Made by a program: the position numbers and the translations under genes. Shown here in pieces: positions 23,455 to 33,446 of a stretch of DNA of 40,517 bases. The stretch lies in assembly GCA_905198295.1 (NCBI GenBank), contig CAJKBW010000016.1:1-40517 (forward strand), written 5' to 3'. Below the pieces are notes generated by a model. It did no database searches, was not told the DNA's origin, and saw only the letters and a program-made list of their open reading frames with translations. The DNA is from an uncultured Oscillospiraceae bacterium. GTDB taxonomy: Bacteria > Bacillota > Clostridia > Oscillospirales > Acutalibacteraceae. The number at the start of each line of letters is the position of its first letter. Within the stretch, counting starts at the first letter, position 1.

Positions 23455-23703
23455 TTATTTCTCGTCACCGTACAGATTCAGGCGGAACAGCCGGCTTTCA
23501 TCGTCGGGATCTTTGCAGACGACTGTGGCCTCCTCAATACTCGCCTGTGTGATCGCATTGGACAGCACGAGCATCTGGGTGAGACGGCTCTTGAGATTCA
23601 GCACGTCGCCCTCCGAGGTTTCCAAATAAATGTCGCCCTTCGCCGTCGAAGCGAATTCCATGAGCTTTGCAAAATCGAAATTGTGAATCTTAATGCCTGC
23701 CAT
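23455..23703 (-). CDS. Small HPr-like protein (tentative)
   Basis: An 82-residue protein starting at ATG 23703, with AAAGGAG about ten bases upstream; an in-frame start at 23730 is less likely. The pattern IKIHNFDFAKLMEFASTAKG, DIYLETSEGDVLNLKSRLTQ, MLVLS resembles the fold of HPr-family phosphocarriers (strand, helix, strand, vnaKSilgll-type helix). There is no HPr active-site histidine in the usual early position, so a phosphocarrier role is doubtful. A strong promoter (TTGATT-17-TATAAT) drives it as a single gene between hemW/lipoproteins and the hrcA operon. Family assignment is only an impression. Confidence 0.6.
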   Translation of the reverse strand: MAGIKIHNFDFAKLMEFASTAKGDIYLETSEGDVLNLKSRLTQMLVLSNAITQASIEEATVVCKDPDDESRLFRLNLYGDEK

Positions 23704-23795
23704 ACTGTCTGCAGCTCCTTTCCCAGTCATACTGGCGGTTTTCCGGACATTTCGTCCCTAAAAGGAAAATCCGCATAGAAGTTTTGCTGTCTCTT

Positions 23796-23824
23796 ATTAT
23801 ATACAGAAACGCAGCGTTAATCAA
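23796..23824 (-). promoter_or_regulatory. Promoter of the HPr-like gene
   Basis: On the minus strand TTGATT (23824-23819) and TATAAT (23801-23796) are spaced by 17 bases, nearly consensus. The leader is about 85 bases. Confidence 0.8.
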
Positions 23825-23930
23825 GCGATAATTTGCCAAACTTTGTCTTGGCGCTTCTCCTATTTTTCACAACAATCGCCAGCCGGGAGAAAATCATACC
23901 AACCTTTTACAAAAGGTTCACAATTGCATA

Positions 23931-23964
23931 TTGACAGCTGGCGAACGGAATGATAAAGTATAAT
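23931..23964 (+). promoter_or_regulatory. Promoter of the hrcA-grpE-dnaK-dnaJ operon
   Basis: TTGACA (23931-23936) pairs with TAAAGT (23954-23959) at 17 bases. An overlapping TATAAT (23959-23964) would be 22 bases away and is probably not the -10 of this -35. The CIRCE operator begins at 23968, at or just before the transcription start. Confidence 0.75.
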
Positions 23965-23967
23965 GTG

Positions 23968-23994
23968 TTAGCACTCAAGCAAAACGAGTGCTAA
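23968..23994 (+). promoter_or_regulatory. CIRCE operator (HrcA binding site)
   Basis: A perfect CIRCE: TTAGCACTC (23968-23976), nine-base spacer, GAGTGCTAA (23986-23994). The palindrome extends to 12-base arms (GTGTTAGCACTC/GAGTGCTAACAC). It lies between the promoter and hrcA, so HrcA represses its own chaperone operon under non-stress conditions. Confidence 0.98.
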
Positions 23995-24041
23995 CACTGA
24001 AACGATGGATCATCACCCTCAGCTGGAAGGAGGAGCTTCAT

Positions 24042-25076
24042 ATGGAACTCGGCGAGCGAAAAAAACGTATACTGAAAGCGATCATCGACGAATATATCCG
24101 TACCGGCGAACCAGTGGGCTCCAAGACTCTGGTGGAAATGCTGGAGAATAAAGTGTCGTCCGCGACCATCCGCAACGAGATGGCGGAGCTTTCAGCGGGC
24201 GGGTACCTCGACCAGCCGCATACCTCAGCGGGCCGAATCCCCACCGCAACGGCATTCCGGCTGTATGTGGATGAGCTGATGCACCGGCAGCCGCTGTCGG
24301 AGAAAAGCCGCCGTAGCATTGATGAACAGCTGGAAGGTTCGGCGGACAATCCCGAGCGGCTGATGGACGAGGCCTCCCAGGCGCTCGCCAACGCCACCGG
24401 CTGTGCGGCGGTTACCACCACCCCGTCCGAGCAAAGTGCCTCGATCCGCCGGGTGGAGGCAATGCGGGTTTCTCCGCGGGTTGTCGCGATGCTGCTGATG
24501 ACCAATTCCGGTGTACTGCGTTCGCGGGTGTGCCGGCTGGATATGGATATGCCGGATGCCGTACTGGAAAAACTGTCCCACGCCTTGACGGCAGTGTTCA
24601 GCGGCGCCACCCTCAGTTCCATTGATCTCTCGCAGATTCAGAGCCTGATGGTTTCCCTCGGGGACGCAGGATTGATCTGTGCGCCGGCACTGACCGCTTT
24701 CTATGAGCTGGTGCAGGAATCTGCAGAAGCGGAGGTGCTGCTGTCCGGACAGCTCAACCTGCTTCAGCATCCCGATTATGAGCTGTCACGGGCGCGTTCG
24801 CTGCTGGGCTTTCTGGCGCAGCGGGAACTGCTGGCCGATATGCTCACCGCCCATTCGGGCGGCCTGCGGGTACTGCTCGGGGAAGAGAGCCTGCGGCCGG
24901 AACTGTCGGGTTCGAGCATCATCGTCACCCGGTACACGCTGGGCGACGGCGCGAACGGCACCATCGGAATCATCGGTCCGCAGCGGATGAATTACGCGGC
25001 GGCCATCCCCCAGATTGAATATGTCGCCCAGACGGTCAGCCGGCTGCTGACCCGCCTGTTCGGCGAGGAAGCATAA
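24042..25076 (+). CDS. hrcA: Heat-inducible transcription repressor HrcA
   Basis: HrcA represses class I heat-shock genes by binding CIRCE and is kept active by GroEL. The 344-residue protein begins MELGERKKRILKAIIDEYIR, with an N-terminal winged helix (EPVGSKTLVE, SSATIRNEMAELSAGGYLDQ, then PHTSAGRIPT, residues about 26-70), typical of the family, followed by the GAF-like dimer domain. ATG 24042 is chosen because AAGGAGG precedes it and an earlier in-frame start at 23988 lies inside CIRCE. It is the first gene of hrcA-grpE-dnaK-dnaJ. Confidence 0.98.
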   Translation: MELGERKKRILKAIIDEYIRTGEPVGSKTLVEMLENKVSSATIRNEMAELSAGGYLDQPHTSAGRIPTATAFRLYVDELMHRQPLSEKSRRSIDEQLEGSADNPERLMDEASQALANATGCAAVTTTPSEQSASIRRVEAMRVSPRVVAMLLMTNSGVLRSRVCRLDMDMPDAVLEKLSHALTAVFSGATLSSIDLSQIQSLMVSLGDAGLICAPALTAFYELVQESAEAEVLLSGQLNLLQHPDYELSRARSLLGFLAQRELLADMLTAHSGGLRVLLGEESLRPELSGSSIIVTRYTLGDGANGTIGIIGPQRMNYAAAIPQIEYVAQTVSRLLTRLFGEEA

Positions 25077-25091
25077 GAGGAGGTCTTTCCC

Positions 25092-25712
25092 ATGGAGATA
25101 AAAAAAGAACCGGAGGTCATTCCCGAGGATACCCCGAAGACAGAACCGGCCGGACAGACCGATAAAGCTGAGCAGACCGACCAGACAGAACCGGCACCGG
25201 CGGGAAAGCCGGAGGCGGCCCCAAAAGAAAAACCCCATAAAAAGAATAAAGGTGAGGCCAAGGCCGAAGCGCTGCAGGCGGAGATTGACCAGCTCAAAGC
25301 GGAGCTGGACGGCCAGAAAGACGCCTACCAGCGCATGCTCGCGGAATATGCGAACTATAAGCGCCGCACCGAGCAGGAAAAGGAGCGCATCGGTGAGTTT
25401 ACCAAAGCCGACCTGCTCAAACACCTGCTGACCTCGGTGGACAATATGGAACGTGCCCTTGAGGCCGCAGACGGCCCGGAATACAAAAAAGGCGTGGACA
25501 TGACCTTCCGCCAGTTCCACGAAACGCTCGCCGCACTGGGGCTGGAGGAAATCCCGGCCAAAGATGCGCCGTTCAACCCCGAGGTGCACAATGCAGTGAT
25601 GCGTGAGGATGCCGACGGCGTCGAACCGGATACCGTCACGGAGGTGTTCCAGAAGGGCTATCGGCTCGGCGAGCGCGTGCTGCGCCCCGCCATGGTCAAA
25701 GTGGCCAACTGA
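25092..25712 (+). CDS. grpE: Nucleotide exchange factor GrpE
   Basis: GrpE releases ADP from DnaK. The 206-residue protein has a long, charged, low-complexity N-terminus (about 1-55, rich in E, P, T and K), then the coiled-coil helix (AEALQAEIDQLKAELDGQKD...MLAEYANYKRRTEQEKERI) and the C-terminal beta-wing with GVEPDTVTEVFQKGYRLGER and VLRPAMVKVAN, the family signature. GAGGAGG lies eight bases before ATG 25092, and the gap from hrcA is 15 bases. Confidence 0.98.
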   Translation: MEIKKEPEVIPEDTPKTEPAGQTDKAEQTDQTEPAPAGKPEAAPKEKPHKKNKGEAKAEALQAEIDQLKAELDGQKDAYQRMLAEYANYKRRTEQEKERIGEFTKADLLKHLLTSVDNMERALEAADGPEYKKGVDMTFRQFHETLAALGLEEIPAKDAPFNPEVHNAVMREDADGVEPDTVTEVFQKGYRLGERVLRPAMVKVAN

Positions 25713-25770
25713 ATGTGTTTCCCCAGACTTTAAGGATAAATGGATAAGAACAATGTGGAGGTAATGACTT

Positions 25771-27594
<1,824 letters not shown>

Positions 27595-27611
27595 TCGCAT
27601 AAAATAAACAG

Positions 27612-27645
27612 GCTCGAATCCAGTCTGCTTATCTTAACCACGCAG
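27612..27645. repeat. Possible dispersed repeat related to 16.8 kb
   Basis: In the dnaK-dnaJ gap, TCGAATCCAGTCTGCTTATC followed by TTAACCACGCA resembles the junction at 16823-16846 (TCGATCCGGCTCATCTTAAC, then CATAGC). Both contain TATC/CATC followed by TTAACCA. About 20 of 25 positions agree by eye with one gap. It may be a copy of the same repeat family. No long inverted repeat is seen at this copy. Confidence 0.35.
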
Positions 27646-27685
27646 AAGGCCAGCCGCAGGGAACCCTCCCCACGGCTGACCTTTT
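27646..27685 (+). terminator. Weak terminator-like hairpin between dnaK and dnaJ
   Basis: AAGG-C-CAGCCG (27646-27656) pairs with CGGCTG-A-CCTT (27673-27683) with one mismatch and is followed by only TTTTG. It may lower dnaJ expression relative to dnaK. Confidence 0.35.
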
Positions 27686-27774
27686 GATGCGGGTTTCCCG
27701 TCCCTTCCCTGCCCGCCGCCGGGCGGGAAGCGGTTGATAAATCTAGTGTACCGGCGGTAGAACGAGGCTGAATT

Positions 27775-28926
27775 ATGGCGGAAAACAAACGTGATTATTA
27801 TGAGGTGCTGGGCCTGCAGAAAGGCGCCTCGGACGACGACATAAAAAAAGCGTTCCGGCAGATGGCGAAAAAGTACCATCCCGATCTCAACCCCGGCGAC
27901 AAGGAAGCGGAGGCCCGCTTCAAGGAGGTCAACGAGGCGTACGAGGTGCTGTCCGATGCGCAGAAAAAAGCACGGTATGACCAGTACGGGCATGCCGGTG
28001 TAGACCCGAACTTCGGCGCCGGCGGTTACCAGGGATACGGTTTCGATAACATCGACATCGACCTGGGCGACATATTCTCCTCCTTCTTCGGTGGTATGGG
28101 CGGCAATGGCGGCCGGCGGCAGAACCCGAATGCACCGCGCCGCGGCAGCGACGTATCTGCATCGGTGGTGATTTCCTTCGAGGAAGCCGCCCACGGCTGT
28201 AAAAAGCAGGTGAATATTCATTTGATCAGCACCTGCGAGGACTGCGGCGGCACCGGGGCCGCGAAAGGGTCATCCCCGACGACCTGTCCGGTGTGCAACG
28301 GCACCGGCCAGGAACGCCGGCAGCAGCGCACCGCATTCGGCGTTTTTCAAACCCAGTCGGTGTGTTCCCGCTGTCATGGCAGCGGCCGGATCATCGATAA
28401 TCCCTGTAAAACCTGCAACGGCTCCGGCCAAGTGCGCAAGCCCGCAACGGTGGGGATCAATATTCCCGCCGGCATCGACGACGGTCAGGTGATCACCATC
28501 CGCGGCAAAGGCAACGCCGGCAGCAACGGCGGCCCGGCCGGTGACCTGCAGCTGCAGGTGTCTGTGCGTCCGCATCCGCTCTTTGAGCGGGATGGCTACG
28601 ACGTGTACTGCACTCTGCCGCTGACCTTTGCGCAGGCAGCGCTCGGCGCCGAAGTATCGGTGCCGACCCTCGACGGCAATGTCAGTTATTCGATTAAAGA
28701 AGGCACTCAGCCGGGAGACTCTTTCCGTCTCAAGGGTAAGGGCATTCCGTACGTGAACGGCCGTGGCCGCGGCGATGAGATCGTGCAGGTCACTGTGGAG
28801 GTGCCGCGCAATCTCAACGGCGAACAGAAAAAAATCCTCGAATCCTTTGAAAAAGCGACCGGCGAAGGCAACTACCAGAAGCGCCGTTCCTTCTTCGATA
28901 AACTCCGCGACGCCTTCAACAACTGA
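27775..28926 (+). CDS. dnaJ: Chaperone DnaJ (Hsp40, class A)
   Basis: DnaJ delivers substrates to DnaK and stimulates its ATPase. The 383-residue protein has the J domain with HPD (35-37), a Gly/Phe-rich linker (about 72-115, GAGGYQGYGFDN and GGMGGNGGRR), four CxxCxGxG zinc repeats (CEDCGGTG, CPVCNGTG, CSRCHGSG, CKTCNGSG) and the C-terminal substrate domains with GDLQLQVSVRPHPLFERDG. ATG 27775 is preceded by GAGG. It is the last gene of the HrcA-controlled operon and ends at a strong terminator. Confidence 0.98.
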   Translation: MAENKRDYYEVLGLQKGASDDDIKKAFRQMAKKYHPDLNPGDKEAEARFKEVNEAYEVLSDAQKKARYDQYGHAGVDPNFGAGGYQGYGFDNIDIDLGDIFSSFFGGMGGNGGRRQNPNAPRRGSDVSASVVISFEEAAHGCKKQVNIHLISTCEDCGGTGAAKGSSPTTCPVCNGTGQERRQQRTAFGVFQTQSVCSRCHGSGRIIDNPCKTCNGSGQVRKPATVGINIPAGIDDGQVITIRGKGNAGSNGGPAGDLQLQVSVRPHPLFERDGYDVYCTLPLTFAQAALGAEVSVPTLDGNVSYSIKEGTQPGDSFRLKGKGIPYVNGRGRGDEIVQVTVEVPRNLNGEQKKILESFEKATGEGNYQKRRSFFDKLRDAFNN

Positions 28927-28929
28927 ATT

Positions 28930-28967
28930 CAGGGGCCACCGGACCGTCGTCCGTGGCCCCTGTTTTA
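28930..28967 (+). terminator. Terminator of the chaperone operon
   Basis: A 14-base-pair stem CAGGGGCCA(C)CGGAC/GTCCGTGGCCCCTG with loop CGTC and one bulge is followed by TTTTATG. It starts three bases after the dnaJ stop. Confidence 0.88.
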
Positions 28968-28996
28968 TGATTCCATCCGAAAGGAAGACTGGACGC

Positions 28997-30115
28997 ATGC
29001 GCCGTGTTTTGACTTTTTGTCGGCGGGAAGCAGTTTTGTGTATAACCGCACTGTGTGCCGCGGTCACGATGTTTCTGGTGCCGCCGGATGCAGCGTATTG
29101 GGAATATATGGATTTCCGAGTGCTGGGGCTGCTGTTCTGCCTGATGGCGGTGGTCGCCGGGCTGCAGTCCTGCGGCCTGTTTACTCTGCTGGCCGAGAAA
29201 CTGCTCGTGGGGCGTAAACCGCTGCGGCTGCTGTCGCTCACCCTGGTACTGCTGCCGTTTTTCGCTTCCATGCTGGTCACCAACGACGTCGCACTGCTGA
29301 CCTTTGTCCCGTTTGCGGTTCTGGTGCTGCAGCTGATTGGCCGCACTCGCCTGCTGCCGTGGATTGTCGTGCTTCAGACAGTCGCCGCCAATCTCGGCAG
29401 CATGGCCACGCCGGTCGGAAACCCACAGAACCTGTATCTGTATTCCGCCTTTTCCCTCACCGCCGGCCGCTTTTTCGGCACCGTTCTCCCACTGGCCGCG
29501 TTCAGCCTGGTTCTGCTGGTTCCGCTGTCCCTGTATGTACCCGGCGACACACTGGAGGTGCGCCTGCCAAAAGGTCCCCGGCCGGCCGACCGGCGGGGGC
29601 TTATACTATTCGGTACACTGTTTCTCCTGTGCCTGCTCACGGTATTTCGGGTGCTGCCGTGGCCGCTGCTGCTCGCGGTGGTGCTGGCCGTCCTGCTGCT
29701 GGCTGCACGCAGTGTTTTCCGACGGGTGGATTACAGCCTTCTGCTGACTTTCGTATTTTTCTTTATCTTTGCCGGCAACCTCGGCCGTATTCCCGCTGCC
29801 CGTGAATTCCTGATGCAGCTGATGCAGCGGTACCCGCTGACTGTCAGCACCGTCGTCAGCCAGGTAATCAGCAACGTGCCCGCGGCGGTTCTGCTTTCCG
29901 ATTTTACCGGGAACGCACCGGCGCTGCTAGCCGGTGTCAATATCGGTGGGCTCGGTACGCCGGTAGCCTCGCTTGCCAGCCTGATTTCCCTCAAGCTGTA
30001 TCTGCATACCCCCGGCGCCAGGGGCGGACGATATCTCGCGCTGTTTACCGGCATCAATGTGCTGTTCCTGGCTCTGCTATTTGCCTTGGCGGCCTGGCTG
30101 CTGCATACCCTCTAA
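28997..30115 (+). CDS. SLC13/ArsB-type anion permease
   Basis: A 372-residue polytopic permease of the ion-transporter superfamily that includes SLC13, CitM and ArsB. Landmarks are GLLFCLMAVVAGLQSCGLF (early helix), MLVTNDVALLTFVPF (re-entrant loop), NLGSMATPVGNPQNLYLYS, the mirrored second half with FAGNLGRIP, and SNVPAAVLLSDFTGN..LLAGVNIGGLGTP. About ten membrane helices are visible. The substrate (a dicarboxylate, arsenite or other anion) cannot be told, and no arsenic genes are near. The start at 28997 is preceded by AAAGGAAG about ten bases away. An upstream in-frame start at 28967 would lie in the dnaJ terminator. Confidence 0.85.
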   Translation: MRRVLTFCRREAVLCITALCAAVTMFLVPPDAAYWEYMDFRVLGLLFCLMAVVAGLQSCGLFTLLAEKLLVGRKPLRLLSLTLVLLPFFASMLVTNDVALLTFVPFAVLVLQLIGRTRLLPWIVVLQTVAANLGSMATPVGNPQNLYLYSAFSLTAGRFFGTVLPLAAFSLVLLVPLSLYVPGDTLEVRLPKGPRPADRRGLILFGTLFLLCLLTVFRVLPWPLLLAVVLAVLLLAARSVFRRVDYSLLLTFVFFFIFAGNLGRIPAAREFLMQLMQRYPLTVSTVVSQVISNVPAAVLLSDFTGNAPALLAGVNIGGLGTPVASLASLISLKLYLHTPGARGGRYLALFTGINVLFLALLFALAAWLLHTL

Positions 30116-30129
30116 AGCGGAACATAACA

Positions 30130-30170
30130 CCAAGCGCCGGCGTGAAGCATTCACGCCGGCGCTTGGTTTA
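30130..30170. terminator. Long hairpin terminator after the permease gene
   Basis: A perfect 17-base-pair stem (CCAAGCGCCGGCGTGAA/TTCACGCCGGCGCTTGG) with loop GCA is followed by TTTA. It lies between convergent genes and could serve both, although the T-run is short. Confidence 0.75.
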
Positions 30171-30343
30171 TCAAAGAAACCGGTTCCAAAAAATGTCGTA
30201 TCCGCAGGACGAAATTTCCTCCCAAAGTTTCGGATGCGGCGCATAGTGCCGCATTCTGCGCGTTTTGCCATTCGTTATGTGTTTCTTTCGGTTCCCTCTG
30301 CGCTTCCCTGTAAAAAGCCCATCAGAGTCGCAGTCCGCTATCG
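30171..30343. other. Intergenic stretch between convergent genes
   Basis: About 170 bases with a hairpin ATGCGGC-GCATAGT-GCCGCAT (30233-30253). Two short minus-strand frames cross it, but neither has a ribosome binding site. No gene is supported; it may be a small repeat-type element. Confidence 0.4.
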
Positions 30344-33058
30344 TTATTCCGCCGTCATGCACCCCGATACGGTGAGCCCGCGGGAATCGGTAACGTTGAG
30401 ATAGAACGCCTTGGTGCCGAACGGCACATCGAAGGGGATGAATCCGCCGGATACGCCCTGCCCCGGGCCGGGCCGGGTGTCACCGACCTCCCACTCGGTC
30501 GAACAGGTGCGGGCGGCACGGTCATACTGCAGGCCGTTTTTGGCATATACCACCGTACGCTTGACCGGCAGGGTGCCGGGGGCCAGCTGGCATTCGGAGA
30601 AATGCTCGCAGAACCGCGGGTGATTGAGGAAGCGGACAAAACCCGGGGTACCGCGGCAGATGCTGTCCGCAAAGGCATAGGGCTCGCCGAGCACCCACGC
30701 GCTCTCATGCCCGTGGCCGTGATCGGGCAGGATGCACAGCAGTGAGCCGGGGGTTTCCCGGCAGCACAGCGAGGTAGCGTCGGGCGAAAAATGCACGTCC
30801 TGCGCCCCATTGATCCACATGGTCGGCACCTTTACCGCCGGCAGCAGCGCCGAGCAATCCCAGATACCGGCGCCGGGCTTGCGGATCAGGTCGGCGAAAT
30901 AACCGCGGCTCTCGGCCAGATGCGCACAGCCGTACACCGGCACCGCAAAGGCGAGCGCGTCGTCCACGCACAGCACGATGGAGGCGATCACCCCGCCCCA
31001 CGAAATTCCGGTCATACCAATCTGATCGGACAGCACCCGCGCATCCGCCCGCAGCAGCGCGTGCGCGCCGAGCACCGCAGACACTGCATGGTACATCCAC
31101 TGGTCGCCCACCGGCTTTTCGCCGTCGCCAAATTCGGTGTTGACCGGGCCGGAGAGCGGATGGGTCAGCGTGCTGACCTTTCCCTCCACCGCAGTGGTCG
31201 GGATGTGGCCCTCGAGATCCATCGCGATCGCCGCATAGCCGCGCGCATTCCAGCGGCGCACCCATTCCGGGAAAGCGGTACCGCCGCCGCCGTGCACCAG
31301 CAGGACACCCGGCACCGGATGCTTTTCACTTGCCCCCTCCGGCATGCCAAGATAAGCAAAGACCTCCGTTTCATGCCCTTCATACGGCGCACCGGCATAG
31401 CGAATCGCTTCACAGCCGTCGGTATCCCGCTCCGGCATACGGACGAAGGTCGGCGCCTCATCCGGCAGGGTGAACAGCCGGGTCAGCGCAGTTTCCGGCT
31501 TCTCAGCCTGCGGCCGGGTACCCTCCGCCGTCTCCTCAAAGATCACCTTGCCGTCCCGGATGAATTTGACTTCATTGCCCGGCCGGATGAAGAAGCCGTC
31601 GGGATCGACGTCGCAGTCCTCAAACACCACATTCTTGACCCGGTGCTCCGGCGCGACGCCGGACAGGGTGACCGCGCCGAAGGAGATGAACTTTTCCCCT
31701 TCCTTCGCGCTGACCATCCGACAGTTTTTGTAATACTGATTCACCGGCGTCGGCCCTTCAAAGATCGGTTCGTTCTCGATCCAGCCGTGGATGACGGTGA
31801 AATCCGAATCGGTGACCGTCAGGCTGTGGCGGAACCGGAAGGTGCCGTGCACGGTGCAGTGGCGGATCTCCGAGCCGGGCGCCGCGACGGTGGGCACCGA
31901 CACCATCACCTCACCCGCCTTGTTGCGCGGCAGCGGGTCGCGCACGATCACCCGGTTGATCGGGCCGGCCTGCTCGATCACCTTTTCGATCACCGTGAGG
32001 CCGACGAATTCGCCGGTCTGCTCGTTGGTCAGCAGCAGCTCATCCCCCTCGCGCAGCGCAAACGGATAGCCGCCGCCGAATTCGCCGCAGAACATGTTGA
32101 ACTCGGTGGGGGAATAAACTTCATTGACCGTCATCAGTGAGCAGGAGATGTTGAATACATCGTCGAATACCTTTTCGAGCACGCAGTCCTGCCAGATAAA
32201 ACGGGCGCGGTTTTCTTTGACGTGGAAGCCGTCCCGCCAGCCGACCATCGCCCCGTCGGTGCCGGGTTCGGGAGTGAGGTTCACCCGCTCGAAATAGAAG
32301 GTACCGTAGTTGTAGCGCATATGGAAATTGAAATGGGAAGCGTTCCAGAGATTGACATCCCGCATGGTCAGGTTGGTGGTGTGCATCACCCGCACCGCGT
32401 TGGAATCGATCTGGCCGACGCGGGGCATCGGGGTGAGAAACGGGACTTTATTTTCAACCAGCAGGTGAAACCGCTCCTCAAGCATGTCGCCGCCGCGGGT
32501 GAAAGGTATGCGGTACAGGTGCGTATCCGGATCCACCGGAAGGATGTCCCGGAAATGCATGTGCATCCGCGCATAATCCACCATCGGCAGCCCAAAGGTG
32601 GCGCCGTTGTCAAAATGGAACGGCTCGGTGATGCCCAGCGAATCCCGGGTGCGCACGAGCACCGTCATGGTCTCGTAATCCGCCTCGAGCACCTCGGAAA
32701 CGGTGTACGGCGGGATGCGGAATTTCAGGTTGAAGCCCTGCATAAGAATATTTTCGCAGAATACAATATCCCAGTACTGGATGATCCCCTCCAGCATGAG
32801 AGTGGTGTTCTCGCCGATAAAAGCGCAGTTTTTCAGATGATGGATCTCCATCGCGACGCTGGTGCCCTCCGGTCCGGACAGCCGGTAAACCGCATCCTTC
32901 CGAAAGCGGATGACCGCCGCTGGCAGCGCTTTTGCCGCCTCGATAGCGGCCTTTACCGCCGCATAATCGTCCGCCGTCCCGTCGCCGGCCGCACCGTAGG
33001 CCTCCACCTCCAGTACTTCCGCCCCGTGGAACCGCTCATCCTGCTGTGTCAAAATCAT
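30344..33058 (-). CDS. Pectin-lyase-fold / alpha-beta-hydrolase fusion (carbohydrate-active)
   Basis: A 904-residue two-domain protein. The N-terminal half (about 10-530) is a right-handed beta-helix of the pectate-lyase-3/GH28-like type. It opens EVEAYGAAGDGTADDYAAVK, then has repeated turns such as NLTMRDVNLWNASHFNFHM, DGFHV and FDDVFNI. The C-terminal part (about 570-850) is an alpha/beta hydrolase. Its oxyanion strand is LLVHGGGG (about 588), the nucleophile elbow is TGISWGG with serine near 684, the acid is in GAQDVHF (about 754) and the histidine in DHGHGHES (about 780). This esterase resembles the acetylxylan-esterase/dienelactone-hydrolase group. No signal peptide is seen, so it is probably cytoplasmic. 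It is divergent from the GH78 gene, which suggests rhamnogalacturonan or other pectic oligosaccharides as substrate. The start at 33058 gives MILTQQDERFHG; a longer frame to 33298 is not supported. Confidence 0.8.
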   Translation of the reverse strand: MILTQQDERFHGAEVLEVEAYGAAGDGTADDYAAVKAAIEAAKALPAAVIRFRKDAVYRLSGPEGTSVAMEIHHLKNCAFIGENTTLMLEGIIQYWDIVFCENILMQGFNLKFRIPPYTVSEVLEADYETMTVLVRTRDSLGITEPFHFDNGATFGLPMVDYARMHMHFRDILPVDPDTHLYRIPFTRGGDMLEERFHLLVENKVPFLTPMPRVGQIDSNAVRVMHTTNLTMRDVNLWNASHFNFHMRYNYGTFYFERVNLTPEPGTDGAMVGWRDGFHVKENRARFIWQDCVLEKVFDDVFNISCSLMTVNEVYSPTEFNMFCGEFGGGYPFALREGDELLLTNEQTGEFVGLTVIEKVIEQAGPINRVIVRDPLPRNKAGEVMVSVPTVAAPGSEIRHCTVHGTFRFRHSLTVTDSDFTVIHGWIENEPIFEGPTPVNQYYKNCRMVSAKEGEKFISFGAVTLSGVAPEHRVKNVVFEDCDVDPDGFFIRPGNEVKFIRDGKVIFEETAEGTRPQAEKPETALTRLFTLPDEAPTFVRMPERDTDGCEAIRYAGAPYEGHETEVFAYLGMPEGASEKHPVPGVLLVHGGGGTAFPEWVRRWNARGYAAIAMDLEGHIPTTAVEGKVSTLTHPLSGPVNTEFGDGEKPVGDQWMYHAVSAVLGAHALLRADARVLSDQIGMTGISWGGVIASIVLCVDDALAFAVPVYGCAHLAESRGYFADLIRKPGAGIWDCSALLPAVKVPTMWINGAQDVHFSPDATSLCCRETPGSLLCILPDHGHGHESAWVLGEPYAFADSICRGTPGFVRFLNHPRFCEHFSECQLAPGTLPVKRTVVYAKNGLQYDRAARTCSTEWEVGDTRPGPGQGVSGGFIPFDVPFGTKAFYLNVTDSRGLTVSGCMTAE

Positions 33059-33127
33059 AGGAATACCCGCCCTTTCCTGCTTTCGATACGCCGCCCGGCC
33101 GAATGCCGGTACAGCCGTCTGTCTTTC

Positions 33128-33155
33128 AGTATAGGGAACCCTGCTAAAAAAGCAA
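33128..33155 (-). promoter_or_regulatory. Promoter of the lyase-fold/esterase gene
   Basis: On the minus strand TTGCTT (33155-33150) and TATACT (33133-33128) are spaced by 16 bases, giving a leader of about 60-65 bases. Confidence 0.6.
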
Positions 33156-33158
33156 TAT

Positions 33159-33297
33159 CTATCCTTGCACTTTTTGGCTTTTTCTTTTGGCAACAATCGC
33201 GAATTTATCGGCATACGGATATATCTGCACGATATTCGTTTGCCGCAATGCCGGGGCAAATTTGCAAAAATGGGTGCCTTCTTGGCAAGATCACACA
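33159..33297. promoter_or_regulatory. Divergent regulatory region, operator-like repeats
   Basis: Between the two divergent promoters lie several short repeats that could be regulator sites: CGAATTTATC near 33202 with GATATTCG near 33232 (inverted, about 30 bases apart), and three TTGGCAA/TTTGCCG-type motifs (near 33187, 33239 and 33282). The nature of any regulator is unknown; no regulator gene is adjacent. Confidence 0.35.
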
Positions 33298-33326
33298 TTG
33301 TTTTCCTTAGCAGGATTCGTTAGAAT
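33298..33326 (+). promoter_or_regulatory. Promoter of the GH78 gene
   Basis: TTGTTT (33298-33303) and TAGAAT (33321-33326) are spaced by 17 bases. The leader of about 115 bases contains the perfect hairpin AAGCTTCC-CGCC-GGAAGCTT (about 33364-33383), directly after a TTGACA sequence that has no matching -10. Confidence 0.6.
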
Positions 33327-33446
33327 GGGAACAGAAAAAGTGGGGATTTTGACAATTTCGTCAAGCTTCCCGCCGGAAGCTTCGGACAATTTTTCAGAAC
33401 AGGATGCCGCCTTGTTCGCGGTTTTTGGAAAGGAATGGTCAACGTC

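Noticed and set aside
27612..27624. GGCTCGAATCC, resembling a tRNA T-loop
   Set aside because: No acceptor stem, anticodon arm or D arm can be built around it on either strand.
30171..30362. 63-codon minus-strand frame after the lyase-fold/esterase gene
   Set aside because: It overlaps the stop of the large gene, has no ribosome binding site, and another frame is equally open. Kept only as an intergenic note.
33350..33355. TTGACA in the GH78 leader as the main promoter
   Set aside because: No -10 box is found at suitable spacing; the upstream TTGTTT-17-TAGAAT pair is better.
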